From: Demequina globuliformis
GTDB taxonomy: Bacteria > Actinomycetota > Actinomycetes > Actinomycetales > Demequinaceae
Direction: 5' to 3'
Length of the DNA: 64,000 bases
Assembly: GCF_000975155.1 (NCBI RefSeq)
Contig: NZ_BBRG01000001.1
Span: forward strand, 1,336,024-1,400,023
Shown here: piece after piece, positions 1 to 10,444 of the stretch
Layout: each line of letters begins with the position of its first letter
Position numbering within the stretch: position 1 is the stretch's first letter
Notes under the pieces: generated by a model
The model's database searches: none
What the model was told of the DNA's origin: nothing
The model's input: only the letters and a program-made list of their open reading frames with translations
Translations under genes and position numbers: made by a program

Positions 1-30
1 AACGCTGCCTGCCCCCGCCGTCGTCGAGCG

Positions 31-2826
31 TTATGCGCGGCCGCGGCTACCGTGGCGGCGGCGCACTGCCAGGACCATGACCGTTCCTAGCGAGATCAGC
101 AGTAGTGCCCCGGCGACCAGCCGTCCAGCTTCGGGTCCGGTGGTCGCCAGCGTGAGGGTGCCGCCGGAGTTGGCCTGTACGGTCACCCCGCCTCCTGTGG
201 TGACGGGCGTCGCGGTGCCCGCCTCGTTCACCGTGATGGCCGTCGAGCCCAGCACCGTGCCGTCGGCAGATTGCACCTCGATGGTGTGGTCGCCGGCGGG
301 AAGGTCCTCGGGAATCGTGACGGTCACGGTGCCGTCGGCCCCCACAGTGAACGTGCCCAACACCGTGGGCTCGGAGTACATCACGACCGTCACCGACAGG
401 TTCGCGCACTCGTCGCTCAGACGCAGCGTCAGGGACTCACCCTGGTCGCCCTCAGCGGGGGCGGACACGGTGCAGGCCGTGGGAGCGCCAGAGTCCGTGT
501 CGTCGCCGTCGGTCTGCCCGGCGTTGCCGCCGTCGCCGCCGTCGCCGCCGGGGGTCTCGGGGTCAACCGGCGTGGGGGCCTCCGGGCAGGTCGCGCTGAG
601 CGATCCCGTGCGCAAAGAGAAGCCGTCGGTGTCGGCATCGTCGGCGTAGAACGTCGGTACGGCACCGTCGACGCACAGGTCGCGCGCCACCGCGAAGCCT
701 TCGTTTGCGATGTTCGCCATCCCGGCCGGGCGCTCGTAGAGCTGGCCTGCCTCCCATGCGCCGCCGATCACGCTGAGCGTGCCAACGCGGCCATCGCAGG
801 CCTCATCGCACACCACCCACAGTTGGCCTCCGTCCCACTGGACGTCGGCAATCAGGTCAAAGCCGAAGACGTCGGTCGGTAGCGTCTCCACCAAGGTCAC
901 CTCGCCGGCGGAGCCCAGCTGCACCAGGTACGCGCTGGCCGTGCCCTCGACGGCCACGGCGAACGCGCCCTCTGACGTGCCCAGAGCATCGGCTGGAATC
1001 CAGGTGATGCCCTCGAGACCCCCATTGGCCGGTAGCGCCGCCAGCGCCTCGATCGAGGACAGGTTCCACTCGTGCGTGGCGATGAGCTCGCCCGTTCCAG
1101 CGACCTCGTAGCGAAGCACGGAGGGGCGGCTCACGGAGCCGGCGTCATTGTTGCGTTCGGAAGAGACGTAGACGACGCCGGGCTCACCGTCACGAACAGT
1201 GACGCCCTCGGAGTCCACGGTTCCCGTGCCGTCGGGGTACCGCAAGCGGCGCCCGTCTTCGTAGCCAGGAGCCAGTGACCACGTGCCCGCGGCATCGGCC
1301 GTCATCTTGTACAGCAGTCCGTCACCGTTGTGGACGGCCCACAGTGCGCCGGTCGAGGCGTCGTAGTCGAGGCCGCTCAGGTCTCCGTCGAACCAGTCCT
1401 CGCCGTCGACGGTCTCCACCGCCGAGGCGCCGGGCCAGGCAAGCGCCCGCACGTAGCCTTCGCAGTCGTTCAGTTCGCCAGGGGTGGCGGTCGCGGTGTT
1501 GGCGAACTCGCCGGTGCCGTCGGGGCAGCGACCCCACGTCACGCCGGCGTGCGCGGGCTGGGTGAACGAGTCAAGCAGGTCGCCCACAGCGTCGAACAAG
1601 CGGGCGGTGTCATCGCCGCCGAGCCCAAAGTCAAAGTCGGTGCCCTCTTCGAGGACCGCGAGTTCTCCGGGCGCGAGCACCGTGGTGGGGAACACGAACG
1701 CTTCGTCCCCGCGGTCCTTGTCATCCATGAATGTCACGCCCGCGAGGTCAACCTCGGTGGAGCCAATGTTGATGACCTCAACCCAGTCAGCACCGTCGCC
1801 AGGAGCGGATGACTCGATCTCGTTGAGGCGCACCGGCAGCGAGCAGTCGTTGGGCTCGCCCTTGGTGGACACGGTCGCGTCGCTCCACGGCCCAGTGCCG
1901 TCGGGGCAGCGCGCCCAGCTGACCGCGGCGTGCGCGTCCCAGGTGTACTTCGCGACCAAGTCGCCGTCCTGGTTGTAGAGGCGGGCCGCATCTCCATCTC
2001 CCAGGCCAAAGTCGAAGCCGTAGGGGTTGGTGGTGGTCAACTCATCGAGGACGAGGAGCCCGTGTGCGGGGACCACCGATCCGTTCGGAACCAGGTCAGG
2101 GCGCGAGTCATCGTTGTCCTTGATGGCGTAGCCGGAGATGTCGATGTCCTCATCGGTGAGGTTGGCGACCTCGATCCAGTCAGTGTCGTCACCGTTGGAC
2201 TCCACCTCGTTGATCGCGAGGGTGGTGCTGAGTTCGCTGGGCTCCTCGACGGGAACCTCGATCTCGCCCTCGATGCAGTCGTTCGCAGCGCCGGGCGTCG
2301 AGGATGCGGTCAGCCAATAGTCGCCAAGCTCGCTGGGGCACAGGCCCCACGAGGGAACGGGGTGCTCGCTCGGCAGGGTCGTCTGCGAGAACGGGACGCT
2401 CGCGGGCTCCACGAGGCCGCCCTGCTCGGTGAGGGCCGTGCCGGGCGCGAACAGGCGCACCATGTCAGCTTTGCCAAGGCCAAAGGGAAAATCGACCTCA
2501 TTGACGAGGACGAGGTAGCCGCCCGCTGCGATGGGCTGGTATCCCTCCAGGGTGATGCCCTCTTCATCCTTGGCGTCCATGACGACAACGCCATTGATGT
2601 CGAGCGGAGCATCCGAGGCGTTGTGCAGTTCGATCCAGTCGGCGCCGCCGAACTCCGTTTCCGGTGCTTTCGACTGCACCTCGGAAATCACGAGGGCCTC
2701 CTGGACGGCGACGCCCTGTGCAGGAGCCGGGAGCTCATCCGCCACTGCGGGTGCGGCAAAGGCCAGCGATGCTCCCGCCATTGTCAATGCGGACGCCCAG
2801 GCGCTCGCCGTGTACACACGCTTCAT
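31..2826 (-). CDS. Sortase-anchored surface protein with three lamin-tail domains
   Basis: About 931 residues starting at the ATG at 2826, preceded by AGGGAG; the open frame extends further upstream but the Sec signal peptide begins at MKRVYTASAWAS, so this start is preferred. After the signal come three lamin-tail (LTD) domains in tandem (roughly residues 45-185, 200-330, 335-465; each has an NE(V/I)ES or SEVQS start, a D-W-(I/V)-E-(L/V) motif and a CP..G..W/F ending in NDC). Residues 470-740 resemble an SdiA-regulated or phytase-like beta-propeller. A Gly/Asp-rich linker, an Ig-like segment and a C-terminal LATTG sorting motif, hydrophobic helix and Arg tail follow. LATTG is of the LAXTG type used by class E sortases. 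Ligand or substrate is unknown; it is probably displayed on the cell wall. Confidence 0.85.
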   Translation of the reverse strand: MKRVYTASAWASALTMAGASLAFAAPAVADELPAPAQGVAVQEALVISEVQSKAPETEFGGADWIELHNASDAPLDINGVVVMDAKDEEGITLEGYQPIAAGGYLVLVNEVDFPFGLGKADMVRLFAPGTALTEQGGLVEPASVPFSQTTLPSEHPVPSWGLCPSELGDYWLTASSTPGAANDCIEGEIEVPVEEPSELSTTLAINEVESNGDDTDWIEVANLTDEDIDISGYAIKDNDDSRPDLVPNGSVVPAHGLLVLDELTTTNPYGFDFGLGDGDAARLYNQDGDLVAKYTWDAHAAVSWARCPDGTGPWSDATVSTKGEPNDCSLPVRLNEIESSAPGDGADWVEVINIGSTEVDLAGVTFMDDKDRGDEAFVFPTTVLAPGELAVLEEGTDFDFGLGGDDTARLFDAVGDLLDSFTQPAHAGVTWGRCPDGTGEFANTATATPGELNDCEGYVRALAWPGASAVETVDGEDWFDGDLSGLDYDASTGALWAVHNGDGLLYKMTADAAGTWSLAPGYEDGRRLRYPDGTGTVDSEGVTVRDGEPGVVYVSSERNNDAGSVSRPSVLRYEVAGTGELIATHEWNLSSIEALAALPANGGLEGITWIPADALGTSEGAFAVAVEGTASAYLVQLGSAGEVTLVETLPTDVFGFDLIADVQWDGGQLWVVCDEACDGRVGTLSVIGGAWEAGQLYERPAGMANIANEGFAVARDLCVDGAVPTFYADDADTDGFSLRTGSLSATCPEAPTPVDPETPGGDGGDGGNAGQTDGDDTDSGAPTACTVSAPAEGDQGESLTLRLSDECANLSVTVVMYSEPTVLGTFTVGADGTVTVTIPEDLPAGDHTIEVQSADGTVLGSTAITVNEAGTATPVTTGGGVTVQANSGGTLTLATTGPEAGRLVAGALLLISLGTVMVLAVRRRHGSRGRA

Positions 2827-2988
2827 TGCTCTCCCTTGAGGGCTCAGTTTTCTCGATGCTGGGAGCAACGTATCCACGCAGGTAGAACGCGAGATGAACG
2901 ATGCGTGGACGGCAGGTGACGGTTGCAATGGGTACCGCGAGAGCCGCCGCCAGGCTACGTTCGTCAGTGACGTAAGAAAGGGGGGTGC

Positions 2989-3603
2989 ATGAAGAGGCAT
3001 GCGGGAGGGTTCGTTGTCGCGACCGCCGCCGTGGCGGCGGTGACGGGGTGCGCGAGCGCTGCAACGGCACCGGCCGGCGCGAGCGGGTCGCTCATTCCGG
3101 CCGATGCCCTGGTAGGGATCAGGGTGGAAGGTTCCGTCACGCTGGATGCTGTTGACGGGGCGCGGTGCTGGCAGGCTACCTACGACGGTGGCGCGGGATT
3201 CGTCGAGTCGCCGTTCCTGGTTCCCGAGGGCTACACGAAGCAGGACATCGTGATGGCGGATCCGATGAACCCCGGGTCCGACCTACCCAATCCCGCGCTG
3301 ATGAATGCCGACGGTGACCCCGTGGGCTTCTCCAGTACACGGTCGATCGTGAGCGCCCAGTATTGGGCCAGTGACGACCCCGCGATTGCGGATGCGGCAA
3401 CAGAGTGCGGCTTCACGGGGACGGTCTTGGTTGCGGACGCACCCCACGGGGTCACGATGGATCCGGACGGGATCGAGTCCGCGGTGCGCATCTGCGATGG
3501 GACCGATGGCACCGTCGGAATGGAGACCGACCCCGTCCCGCTTCCAGATCTGAGCTCCTGCACCACGTCGCCGCTCCCGCATCCAGTGGCGAGCGTCGGC
3601 TAA
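2989..3603 (+). CDS. Putative lipoprotein of unknown function
   Basis: A 204-residue protein with a signal peptide ending in the lipobox VTGC (about residues 18-21), so probably lipid-anchored on the outer face of the membrane. The ATG follows AAAGGGGGG closely. The mature part is acidic with few cysteines and no motif I recognise. It is divergent from the surface protein at 31-2826, with about 160 bp between them, and ends 4 bp before the end of the convergent rhodanese gene. Function cannot be assigned. Confidence 0.75.
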   Translation: MKRHAGGFVVATAAVAAVTGCASAATAPAGASGSLIPADALVGIRVEGSVTLDAVDGARCWQATYDGGAGFVESPFLVPEGYTKQDIVMADPMNPGSDLPNPALMNADGDPVGFSSTRSIVSAQYWASDDPAIADAATECGFTGTVLVADAPHGVTMDPDGIESAVRICDGTDGTVGMETDPVPLPDLSSCTTSPLPHPVASVG

Positions 3604-3607
3604 CCCG

Positions 3608-4024
3608 TTACCCCTGGCGCCAGGGCAGTCCGGCGGCCTTCCAGCCCTCGGCGCCACGGTGGCCGTTCTCGTCGAGCGCGCCTTCGAATCCTTCTGTGAT
3701 GTTGTAGCAGGGGCCAAAGCCGGCGGCAGTCGCGGCCGTGGCACTGCCGATGGACCGCTGCCCGGAGCGGCATAGGAACACGAGAGGCGCGTCGGTTGGC
3801 ACTCCCGACTCGCGGAGTTGGTCCACGAAGTCCACATTCCGCGACATCGACGGATAGGAGACCCACTCGATGAGGACGGGCTCGTGGCCGAGCGCGGACG
3901 TGTCTGGCAGGCCTACCCATTGCCATTCTGCGGCGGTGCGCACGTCGACGAGGCGCGCGTCAGGGTTGGCTTGGAGGAGGTCCCAGGCCTCGGTGGGCGT
4001 CAGGTGGCCAGCAAATTCCGACAT
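3608..4024 (-). CDS. Rhodanese-like domain protein
   Basis: A 138-residue single-domain rhodanese. The start at 4024 (MSEFAG) has GGAAGGA upstream; the longer open frame is not used because it would run through the promoter/operator. Features seen: the LVDVRTAAEW motif typical of CH2A, and the active-site loop CRSGQRS with the presumed catalytic cysteine after LVFL. Single-domain rhodaneses transfer sulfane sulfur. It is divergent from an ArsR-family regulator, and both promoters lie in one symmetric operator (4080-4123), so it is probably controlled by that regulator. Substrate not known. Confidence 0.9.
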   Translation of the reverse strand: MSEFAGHLTPTEAWDLLQANPDARLVDVRTAAEWQWVGLPDTSALGHEPVLIEWVSYPSMSRNVDFVDQLRESGVPTDAPLVFLCRSGQRSIGSATAATAAGFGPCYNITEGFEGALDENGHRGAEGWKAAGLPWRQG

Positions 4025-4079
4025 GGTGAGTCCTTCCGGCAGGCGTCGATCGTCAGTGTAGGGGCGTAGCCCTCGTCTC

Positions 4080-4123
4080 GATAGGCAAGAGATCACTTGC
4101 ATGCAAGCGACGACTTGCCTATC
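4080..4123. promoter_or_regulatory. Symmetric operator over divergent promoters (rhodanese / ArsR)
   Basis: A 44-bp dyad centred at 4101/4102. GATAGGCAAG (4080-4089) and CTTGCCTATC (4114-4123) lie 6 nt either side of the perfect palindrome CTTGCATGCAAG (4096-4107), giving four CTTGC/GCAAG half-sites. On the plus strand TTGCAT (4097-4102), 17 nt and TATCAT (4120-4125) form a good promoter whose start would fall on the GTG at 4132. The minus strand mirrors this with TTGCAT, 17 nt and TATCGA. Binding here would block both genes; autoregulation by the ArsR protein is inferred. Confidence 0.75.
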
Positions 4124-4131
4124 ATCGAAGG

Positions 4132-4416
4132 GTGACCGATGTGTACGAAGCGCTCGCGGCCCCCACCCGCCGCGCGATTCTCGATGCGCTCGCCGCGAGC
4201 AGTACCGAGCAGACGCTCTTTGAACTTCTCAACCGCCTGCGCTACGACCACCAGGTCACTCTGACGCGGCAGGCGATCTCCCAGCACCTCCAGGTGCTTG
4301 AGGAGGCCGGCCTGGTGCATCGGCGCCGTTCCGGCAGAACTGTCCTGCACCACTATGACCCCACGCCACTGGTGCAGATCGCGCGCCGCTGGCCCGTTTC
4401 CCAGGAGGAATCATGA
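4132..4416 (+). CDS. ArsR-family winged-helix transcriptional regulator
   Basis: A 94-residue winged-helix protein beginning VYEALAAPTRRAILDAL, the usual ArsR N-terminus; the recognition helix is around QAISQHLQVLEEAGLV and the wing around RRRSGRTVLHHY. No cysteine pair for metal sensing is visible, so it is more like the small SdpR/PadR-like ArsR members than a metal sensor. GTG at 4132 lies 6 nt after the -10 TATCAT and would be leaderless; GTG at 4141 (after GAAGGG) is the alternative. It overlaps the downstream VOC gene by 4 nt (ATGA), so the two are translationally coupled. Confidence 0.9.
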   Translation: MTDVYEALAAPTRRAILDALAASSTEQTLFELLNRLRYDHQVTLTRQAISQHLQVLEEAGLVHRRRSGRTVLHHYDPTPLVQIARRWPVSQEES

Positions 4417-4811
4417 TCCGCATTCACCTCGCATCCGTGTTCGTCACCGACCAACTGCGGGCCCGCGACTTCTACACGTCCGTGCTCGGCTTTGAGCTGC
4501 GTCAGGACGTGGACATGGGAGACGGCAGCCGCTGGCTCACTGTTGGCAACCCGGGCGACGAGCCATTCGAGCTGCTGCTCGAGCCTGCCGGGCACCCCGT
4601 TGTGGGCCCCTACCAGGCCGGCCTCGTCGCGGACGGCATCCCCGCGACGTCCTTCGCCGTGGATGACTGCCAGGCCGAGTATGAGCGGCTCGTGGGCTTG
4701 GGTGTGGAGTTCACCCAGCCGCCGACTGCGATGGGACCGGTGACGACGGCCGTACTCGACGACACGTGTGGCAACCTCATCCAGATCGCTCAGATGAACG
4801 CACCCGTGTAG
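4413..4811 (+). CDS. VOC-family (glyoxalase/bleomycin-resistance-like) protein
   Basis: A 132-residue protein with two beta-alpha-beta-beta-beta modules typical of the vicinal oxygen chelate fold: VFVTDQLRARDFYTSVLGF near the N-terminus and LDDTCGNLIQIAQ near the C-terminus, the latter containing the usual D-x-x-G-N-x-(I/L) motif. It is coupled by ATGA overlap to an ArsR regulator, an arrangement common for small ArsR/VOC pairs in Actinobacteria. Substrate cannot be read from the sequence; detoxification or antibiotic binding are possible. Confidence 0.88.
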   Translation: MIRIHLASVFVTDQLRARDFYTSVLGFELRQDVDMGDGSRWLTVGNPGDEPFELLLEPAGHPVVGPYQAGLVADGIPATSFAVDDCQAEYERLVGLGVEFTQPPTAMGPVTTAVLDDTCGNLIQIAQMNAPV

Positions 4812-4826
4812 ACGGGCGGCCCGGCG

Positions 4827-6956
4827 CTAACGCGGTTGCGTTTCCTTGGCGCGCGCGACGAACCTGTCGCGCTCCAGGCTTCGGTTGCTATCCCGTTTGC
4901 TCAAGAGCCACGGTGCGCTCGTCATCGCGATGATCGCCAGATTGGCCGCCGTCATGACTGCGACAATTCCGCCGCCCGTGAGCAGATAGACGCCTATTTG
5001 GCTTGGCTGCACCCACACGGACAGCCAGGTGTCTGCGACGAGGAAGATGGCACTGCCGGACAGAAGGCCGAATGCCGCGCCCACGACCGCTCCGAGCGCT
5101 TGCGGCAGTGCGACGCGCAGGGCTGTCGCGGCGCGCACCGACGTGCGGTCGAGGCCTAGGGCCTGGATTGTCGAGGAGTCCACACGCGACATGCGCTGGG
5201 TGCCCGCGAAGACTGTCGCGCATAGTGCCGCCGCGATCACGAGCACGACTGCGACGACCTCAATGTTGCGCCACAAGAAGATTCCCGCTTCGGTCGAGCC
5301 CGCGAACGTCAGGTAATTGGGGTCGGAGTTGGCCGCATAGATGGCGGTCACGGTGCTGGCTGCGCCAAAGCCCGCGACTCCGGTCATGGTGACCATCTGC
5401 ACCACCATGAGGGCGGCCGCCTGGCGCGGATGGCCCAGCATGTCCAGCCCCGCCCTGATCGCGGCAGGGGAGCGCCGCCCCAGCAAGCGCTGCCCGATCC
5501 AGCCCGTCAACCGGCGTGACCCCTCCACCATGAGGGAGAAGGTCAGGATGCCGAAAATGATCGCGGCGATCCAAAACGGCGTCAGTTGGTCCTGGGAGTA
5601 GTGGGAGAGAATCCACGCGACGGTCGCGCCCGCCGCCACCCAACCGACGGCGACTGGCCAGACGGGCACCCGCCGGCTGAACTCCGCTTCGTCCACACCT
5701 TTGGTGTCCTGTAGCGCGGCGGCGGGCGAAATGCGTGAGGCGAGCAGCGCGGGGAGGCCAGTGACGAACAGGCCCAGCACCACTGCAAGGGCTGTAATGG
5801 TCGCGACCTCGACCAGTGAGACGTTGAGCGCGACCGGTGGTGGCGCCGCCAGCGCGCTGTACACGTTATTGAGATGCACTTGGGCGGCGAAGATGCCTGC
5901 GATGATGCCGAGCCCCGCTGAGGCAAGTCCCATGACCGCGCCCTCAAGAATCGTCGCGACTGCGATAGTGCCGCGCGTGGCTCCCAGTGCCCGTGCGGTT
6001 GCCGTCCACTGTGCGCGTTGCTGGGCCTGCGAGCGCCCCGTCGCCGTTGCTGTAATGAGGACCCCGCCCACCATGATGATGCACAGCCACACCTGCAGCA
6101 GCGGAAGTGAACCCGCGATCGCTCCGCCGCCCGGCCCAACGGCCTCCGGGAAGGTGTTGGCCATGGTGGGCGTGGCGTGGTCCCATGTGACCGTTCCGAT
6201 CTCCGGATGGAGGAACATGGCGGCTGCGTCAGCCGCGTTCGGGTTGAAGCCGTCTGTGACATGCGGATCGTCCAGTGAGAAGTAGAACGCAGGCTCAAAC
6301 CACGCCGCGTGCGATCCCCATGTGGCGTCGTCAAATGTCAGTCCCACGAGCGTGACGCGCGCTCGCTCCGTAACGATCTCGACATCGTCGCCGTAGGGGT
6401 CGTTCGTCGTTGGCGTGTCGGGATGGAAGTAGATCGTCGTGCTGACAGCGACGGTATCTCCCAATCCAATGCCGTGGGTTCGCGCAAAGCTTGCTGGCAT
6501 CGCGACCTCACCTGACGCGGGTGCATCGCCCTCCGCGATGACCGGAGCCCACGCGTCTTCTCCTGTGAGCGCGAGACTCGTCACGGACCATGACTCGTTG
6601 TTCGAAGTTCCATTCGTGAGTTCTGCCGTGGCCGTACCCAATTGCACTACCGCCGCAGCGTGCGCACCCTCAGAGTTTCCTGAGTCGAGGACATCCGTGA
6701 GCTGCCGAAGGCTCATGGGGGTTGCTTCAAGGTCCATTGAGGGGCCTTGTGATCCCTCAGGCACGATCTCAACCGGGGCCGTGTACCCACGGGCATAGTG
6801 CTCTCCACCGGCGTGACGAGCGTAAAGATCACCATCCGTAGCCGCGGCGCTCCACGCATACGTCGCGAGTCCGCACGCGGCGGCAAGCAGCACCGTTGTC
6901 CAGGCCACATAGGCCCGCTGCGCCTTGAGTTGCTGCGCGAGGAGCGTGCGAATCAC
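4827..6956 (-). CDS. FtsX-type ABC transporter permease
   Basis: A 709-residue permease: an N-terminal transmembrane helix (about 15-35), a large extracytoplasmic domain (about 40-280), then groups of hydrophobic helices including a central set (about 285-430) and a C-terminal set (about 510-690), as in MacB/FtsX-like exporters with repeated FtsX domains. It overlaps the end of the next permease (6953) by 4 nt and belongs with the ATPase at 8953. Together they form an ABC exporter or envelope-sensing complex downstream of a two-component system. Cargo is unknown; antimicrobial peptide or lipid extrusion is the usual role of such modules. Confidence 0.85.
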   Translation of the reverse strand: MIRTLLAQQLKAQRAYVAWTTVLLAAACGLATYAWSAAATDGDLYARHAGGEHYARGYTAPVEIVPEGSQGPSMDLEATPMSLRQLTDVLDSGNSEGAHAAAVVQLGTATAELTNGTSNNESWSVTSLALTGEDAWAPVIAEGDAPASGEVAMPASFARTHGIGLGDTVAVSTTIYFHPDTPTTNDPYGDDVEIVTERARVTLVGLTFDDATWGSHAAWFEPAFYFSLDDPHVTDGFNPNAADAAAMFLHPEIGTVTWDHATPTMANTFPEAVGPGGGAIAGSLPLLQVWLCIIMVGGVLITATATGRSQAQQRAQWTATARALGATRGTIAVATILEGAVMGLASAGLGIIAGIFAAQVHLNNVYSALAAPPPVALNVSLVEVATITALAVVLGLFVTGLPALLASRISPAAALQDTKGVDEAEFSRRVPVWPVAVGWVAAGATVAWILSHYSQDQLTPFWIAAIIFGILTFSLMVEGSRRLTGWIGQRLLGRRSPAAIRAGLDMLGHPRQAAALMVVQMVTMTGVAGFGAASTVTAIYAANSDPNYLTFAGSTEAGIFLWRNIEVVAVVLVIAAALCATVFAGTQRMSRVDSSTIQALGLDRTSVRAATALRVALPQALGAVVGAAFGLLSGSAIFLVADTWLSVWVQPSQIGVYLLTGGGIVAVMTAANLAIIAMTSAPWLLSKRDSNRSLERDRFVARAKETQPR

Positions 6957-8952
6957 GAGACACCTGCCTTCTGCGCCTCAGCGAGCTGCTGTGCCGGGGA
7001 CAGCCGGTCCATGCGGATGCGAATGGTCAAGGCACCGAGCATCGCCAACGCCACCGCGGCCACAGCCAAGGCAGCCAACGTGAGCCACGGCACGTGAGCC
7101 AGGACAAAGCCCGCGTTCCACACCATGAGTGGGACCAGGGCGACGTTGAGTGGCGTCCCGAAGAGCAGGTCCAGGACGGTTGCCAGGATCGCACCGGTCG
7201 CGAGCCCGCTGAGGGTCGCCGCGGCGGTGGTGACGCCGGCCTCGATCGCGGCGGCCCCGCGCAGGGCCGATGCCTGGGCTCCGAGCGCGATCAGGGTGGC
7301 GTGGTCTTTGGCTCGGGTGCGTTGGGTAGCCCACGCGAGCGCGACCACCACACACACGGCGATCGCGAGGAACGGCGCGGTGATGCCCGCCAGGATTCGT
7401 GGATTGAGGGTGTCAAGGGTGACAGGTTGGAGGTCGTCGTGGGTCGTAAACAGGCCATCCGTGTCATAGTCGCTCATGACCCCCGCGACACTGACGCCTT
7501 CGCTCGCGGGGTACAGCAAGACGGCCGAGGTGGGCGTGGGGCCAAAGTGTTCCTCGGCCCAGTCGCGGTCGACTCCAGCGAAGGGCGTCATGTGCCACGA
7601 CTTGGTGACGTCGACAGACAGGCCATTGACGGTGACGGACGGTCGAGAACCTTCGGGTGTTTCTTGCGCGACGCCCACGCGGCCATCCCCTGACCACTCG
7701 ATGCCGGGCGCAAAGTACAGGGCATTCGCCGCTTCTGGAGCGGCGGCACGGAGGGCGTCGCGGGTCGGGGCGAGCAGCACGTCGAACGTCGTCACCGTAG
7801 AGCCAGTGTCATCCCACCTCGATTCAAAGGTGCGCTCGTCGGTGACGAGGACCCCGGCCCGCACCACTTCAAGCCGGTCGTCTGCCTCAAGTGCGTCGAG
7901 AAGGTTCGCAGGGAGTGCTTGCTGCCACCCAGGTGTGCCGGGGAGCGAGTCGTAGACCATGGAGATATCCACCGTGCTGATGGAGCCATAAGGCATGGCC
8001 GCATCACTCAGTTCAAAGCGTGCTTCCGATGTGGAGACCATCGACGCGAACAGCGTGCTGAGAGCGAGGACCGCCGCGACAGCCAGCAACGCGGCTGCGC
8101 GCATCGAGGTGTGGCGGAGTAGACCGTCGGAGGCGATCGAGCGCGCGCTTGCACCGTGTGCTCCGCGCCGCAGCAGCGTTGCCGCCCACGCGACCAGGTG
8201 CGCACCCCCAATGGCGCCGGCGTAGAGCAGCAGCGCGGGAAGGGCGAGGTAGATGCCGACTGCCACGAGGATGCCCAGGGCGAGGGCGCCAAACCCGGAC
8301 ACTGGCGCGCCGTCGACCAGGCGGACGCACGCGATGGCAGCGACCACGAGCCCGATCGCGCTCCACAACACCCACGGCCGCTTGCGCCGACTCTTCGGAG
8401 AAGGGCTTCCCTGTGCCGTCCGGTGGGCCCGCGCCGCGCGCGCGGCGGGCGCCTGTGCGCTCAACCCGGTGCTGACCTCGCGCACCGAGCCACGGGTCAT
8501 CCATGTGGCGGCGAGCCAATAGCCGGCGGTCGAGCACGCCACCGACAGCAGCAAGATGGCGCACCAGTCGGACAGCGCCCCCACGTCGAGGTACGTGCCC
8601 GTGAAGCCCGTGAGCCCCTGACGGACTCCCGCACCTACGGCCAGTCCAACGGCGCCTGCGATCGCGCCGTCACGCAGCCCCGTGAGGGCCTCGCTGGTCA
8701 GCAGGCTGCGCCGGGTGGCGCCCATGGCCATGCGCGAGGAGAGCTCCGCGCGCTGGGTCGACAGCCAGATGCCACGAAAGGCCGCGACTGCGCCGCCAAT
8801 GACGGTCAGCAAAAATGGACCGTAAATCGACATGGCGAAGAATCCCATGCCAATCGCCACCATGCCATCGGGGCCGTGGTCCGCCAATAACGACCTGCTC
8901 GCAAACCCCAGAGCTGCGGCTACCAGCCCAACGATGACCGCACCCAGCCTGC

Positions 8953-8956
<4 letters not shown>
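6953..8956 (-). CDS. FtsX-type ABC transporter permease
   Basis: About 667 residues from a GTG at 8956 that overlaps the ATPase stop as GTGA; the longer open frame upstream lies inside the ATPase gene. The N-terminus (MSRLGAVIVGLVAAALGFAS) is a membrane helix, followed by FtsX-like helices (SIYGPFLLTVIGGAVAAF), a soluble extracytoplasmic domain (about 350-520) and a final helix cluster. It is paired with the permease at 4827, so the exporter has two different permease subunits. Cargo not known. Confidence 0.85.
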
Positions 8957-9708
<752 letters not shown>

Positions 9709-9790
9709 GACAGGCACGCTACTCGCGGACCGGTTCCCGAGGCATCGTCCCCCAGTCCCCACTTATTGCCGGGGCGCTCATACCCAGGTA

Positions 9791-10444
9791 TTACGGCCTG
9801 ACTAGCCCGCACTCATAGGCGATCACAACAGCTTGTACGCGGTCGCGAGCGCCCAACTTCGCCAGCACGCGCCCCACGTGCGTCTTGACGGTGGGTTCCG
9901 CGAGGAACAGGTCGGCGCAGATTTCCTGGTTGGAGCGGCCCTTGGCCATCAGCACCAGCACCTCGCGCTCGCGGTCAGTGAGTCCGGATAGGGCCGATGC
10001 ATCGGCGGCTTCCGTATCCAGCTCAGCGACTTTGGCGAGCAGTCTGCGCGTGGATGAGGGGGCGATGACCGCGTCGCCCGCCGCGACGGTACGGATCGCC
10101 GCGAGGAGGTCCTCGGGTGGTGCGTCCTTGAGGAGGAAGCCACTCGCGCCCGCCTTGATCGCCGCAAGGACGTACTCATCGAGATCGAAGGTCGTCAGCA
10201 TCACGACTCGAGCGTCCGAACGCGCGGTGAGAGCCGCGCACGCCTCGATGCCGTCCATGCCCGGCATGCGCACGTCCATCAGCACCACGTCTGCGGCCGG
10301 TTCGAGCGCACCCAAGGTGACCAGGGCATCGGCCCCATCCCCGGCCTCCGCCACGACCGTCATGTCTTCTTGAGAGTCCACGACCATGCGAAAGCCCGCA
10401 CGGATGAGTTGCTGGTCGTCGACCAGCGCCACCCGGATGCTCAT
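9791..10444 (-). CDS. NarL/LuxR-type response regulator
   Basis: 217 residues. Receiver domain about 1-120: acidic pair DD near residue 8, phospho-acceptor Asp in [12 protein letters not shown], and the conserved Lys in [15 protein letters not shown]-terminal LuxR helix-turn-helix ([21 protein letters not shown] ... [15 protein letters not shown]) binds DNA. It overlaps the phosphoribosyltransferase gene by ATGA and is in one operon with the kinase at 10941. It precedes the ABC exporter genes, which are its likely targets, as in LiaR/VraR-type systems. Confidence 0.95.
   Translation of the reverse strand: MSIRVALVDDQQLIRAGFRMVVDSQEDMTVVAEAGDGADALVTLGALEPAADVVLMDVRMPGMDGIEACAALTARSDARVVMLTTFDLDEYVLAAIKAGASGFLLKDAPPEDLLAAIRTVAAGDAVIAPSSTRRLLAKVAELDTEAADASALSGLTDREREVLVLMAKGRSNQEICADLFLAEPTVKTHVGRVLAKLGARDRVQAVVIAYECGLVRP

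Noticed and set aside
1930-2919. 329-codon plus-strand frame opposite the surface protein
   Set aside because: The minus-strand protein has a signal peptide, repeats and sorting motif; the opposite frame has none.
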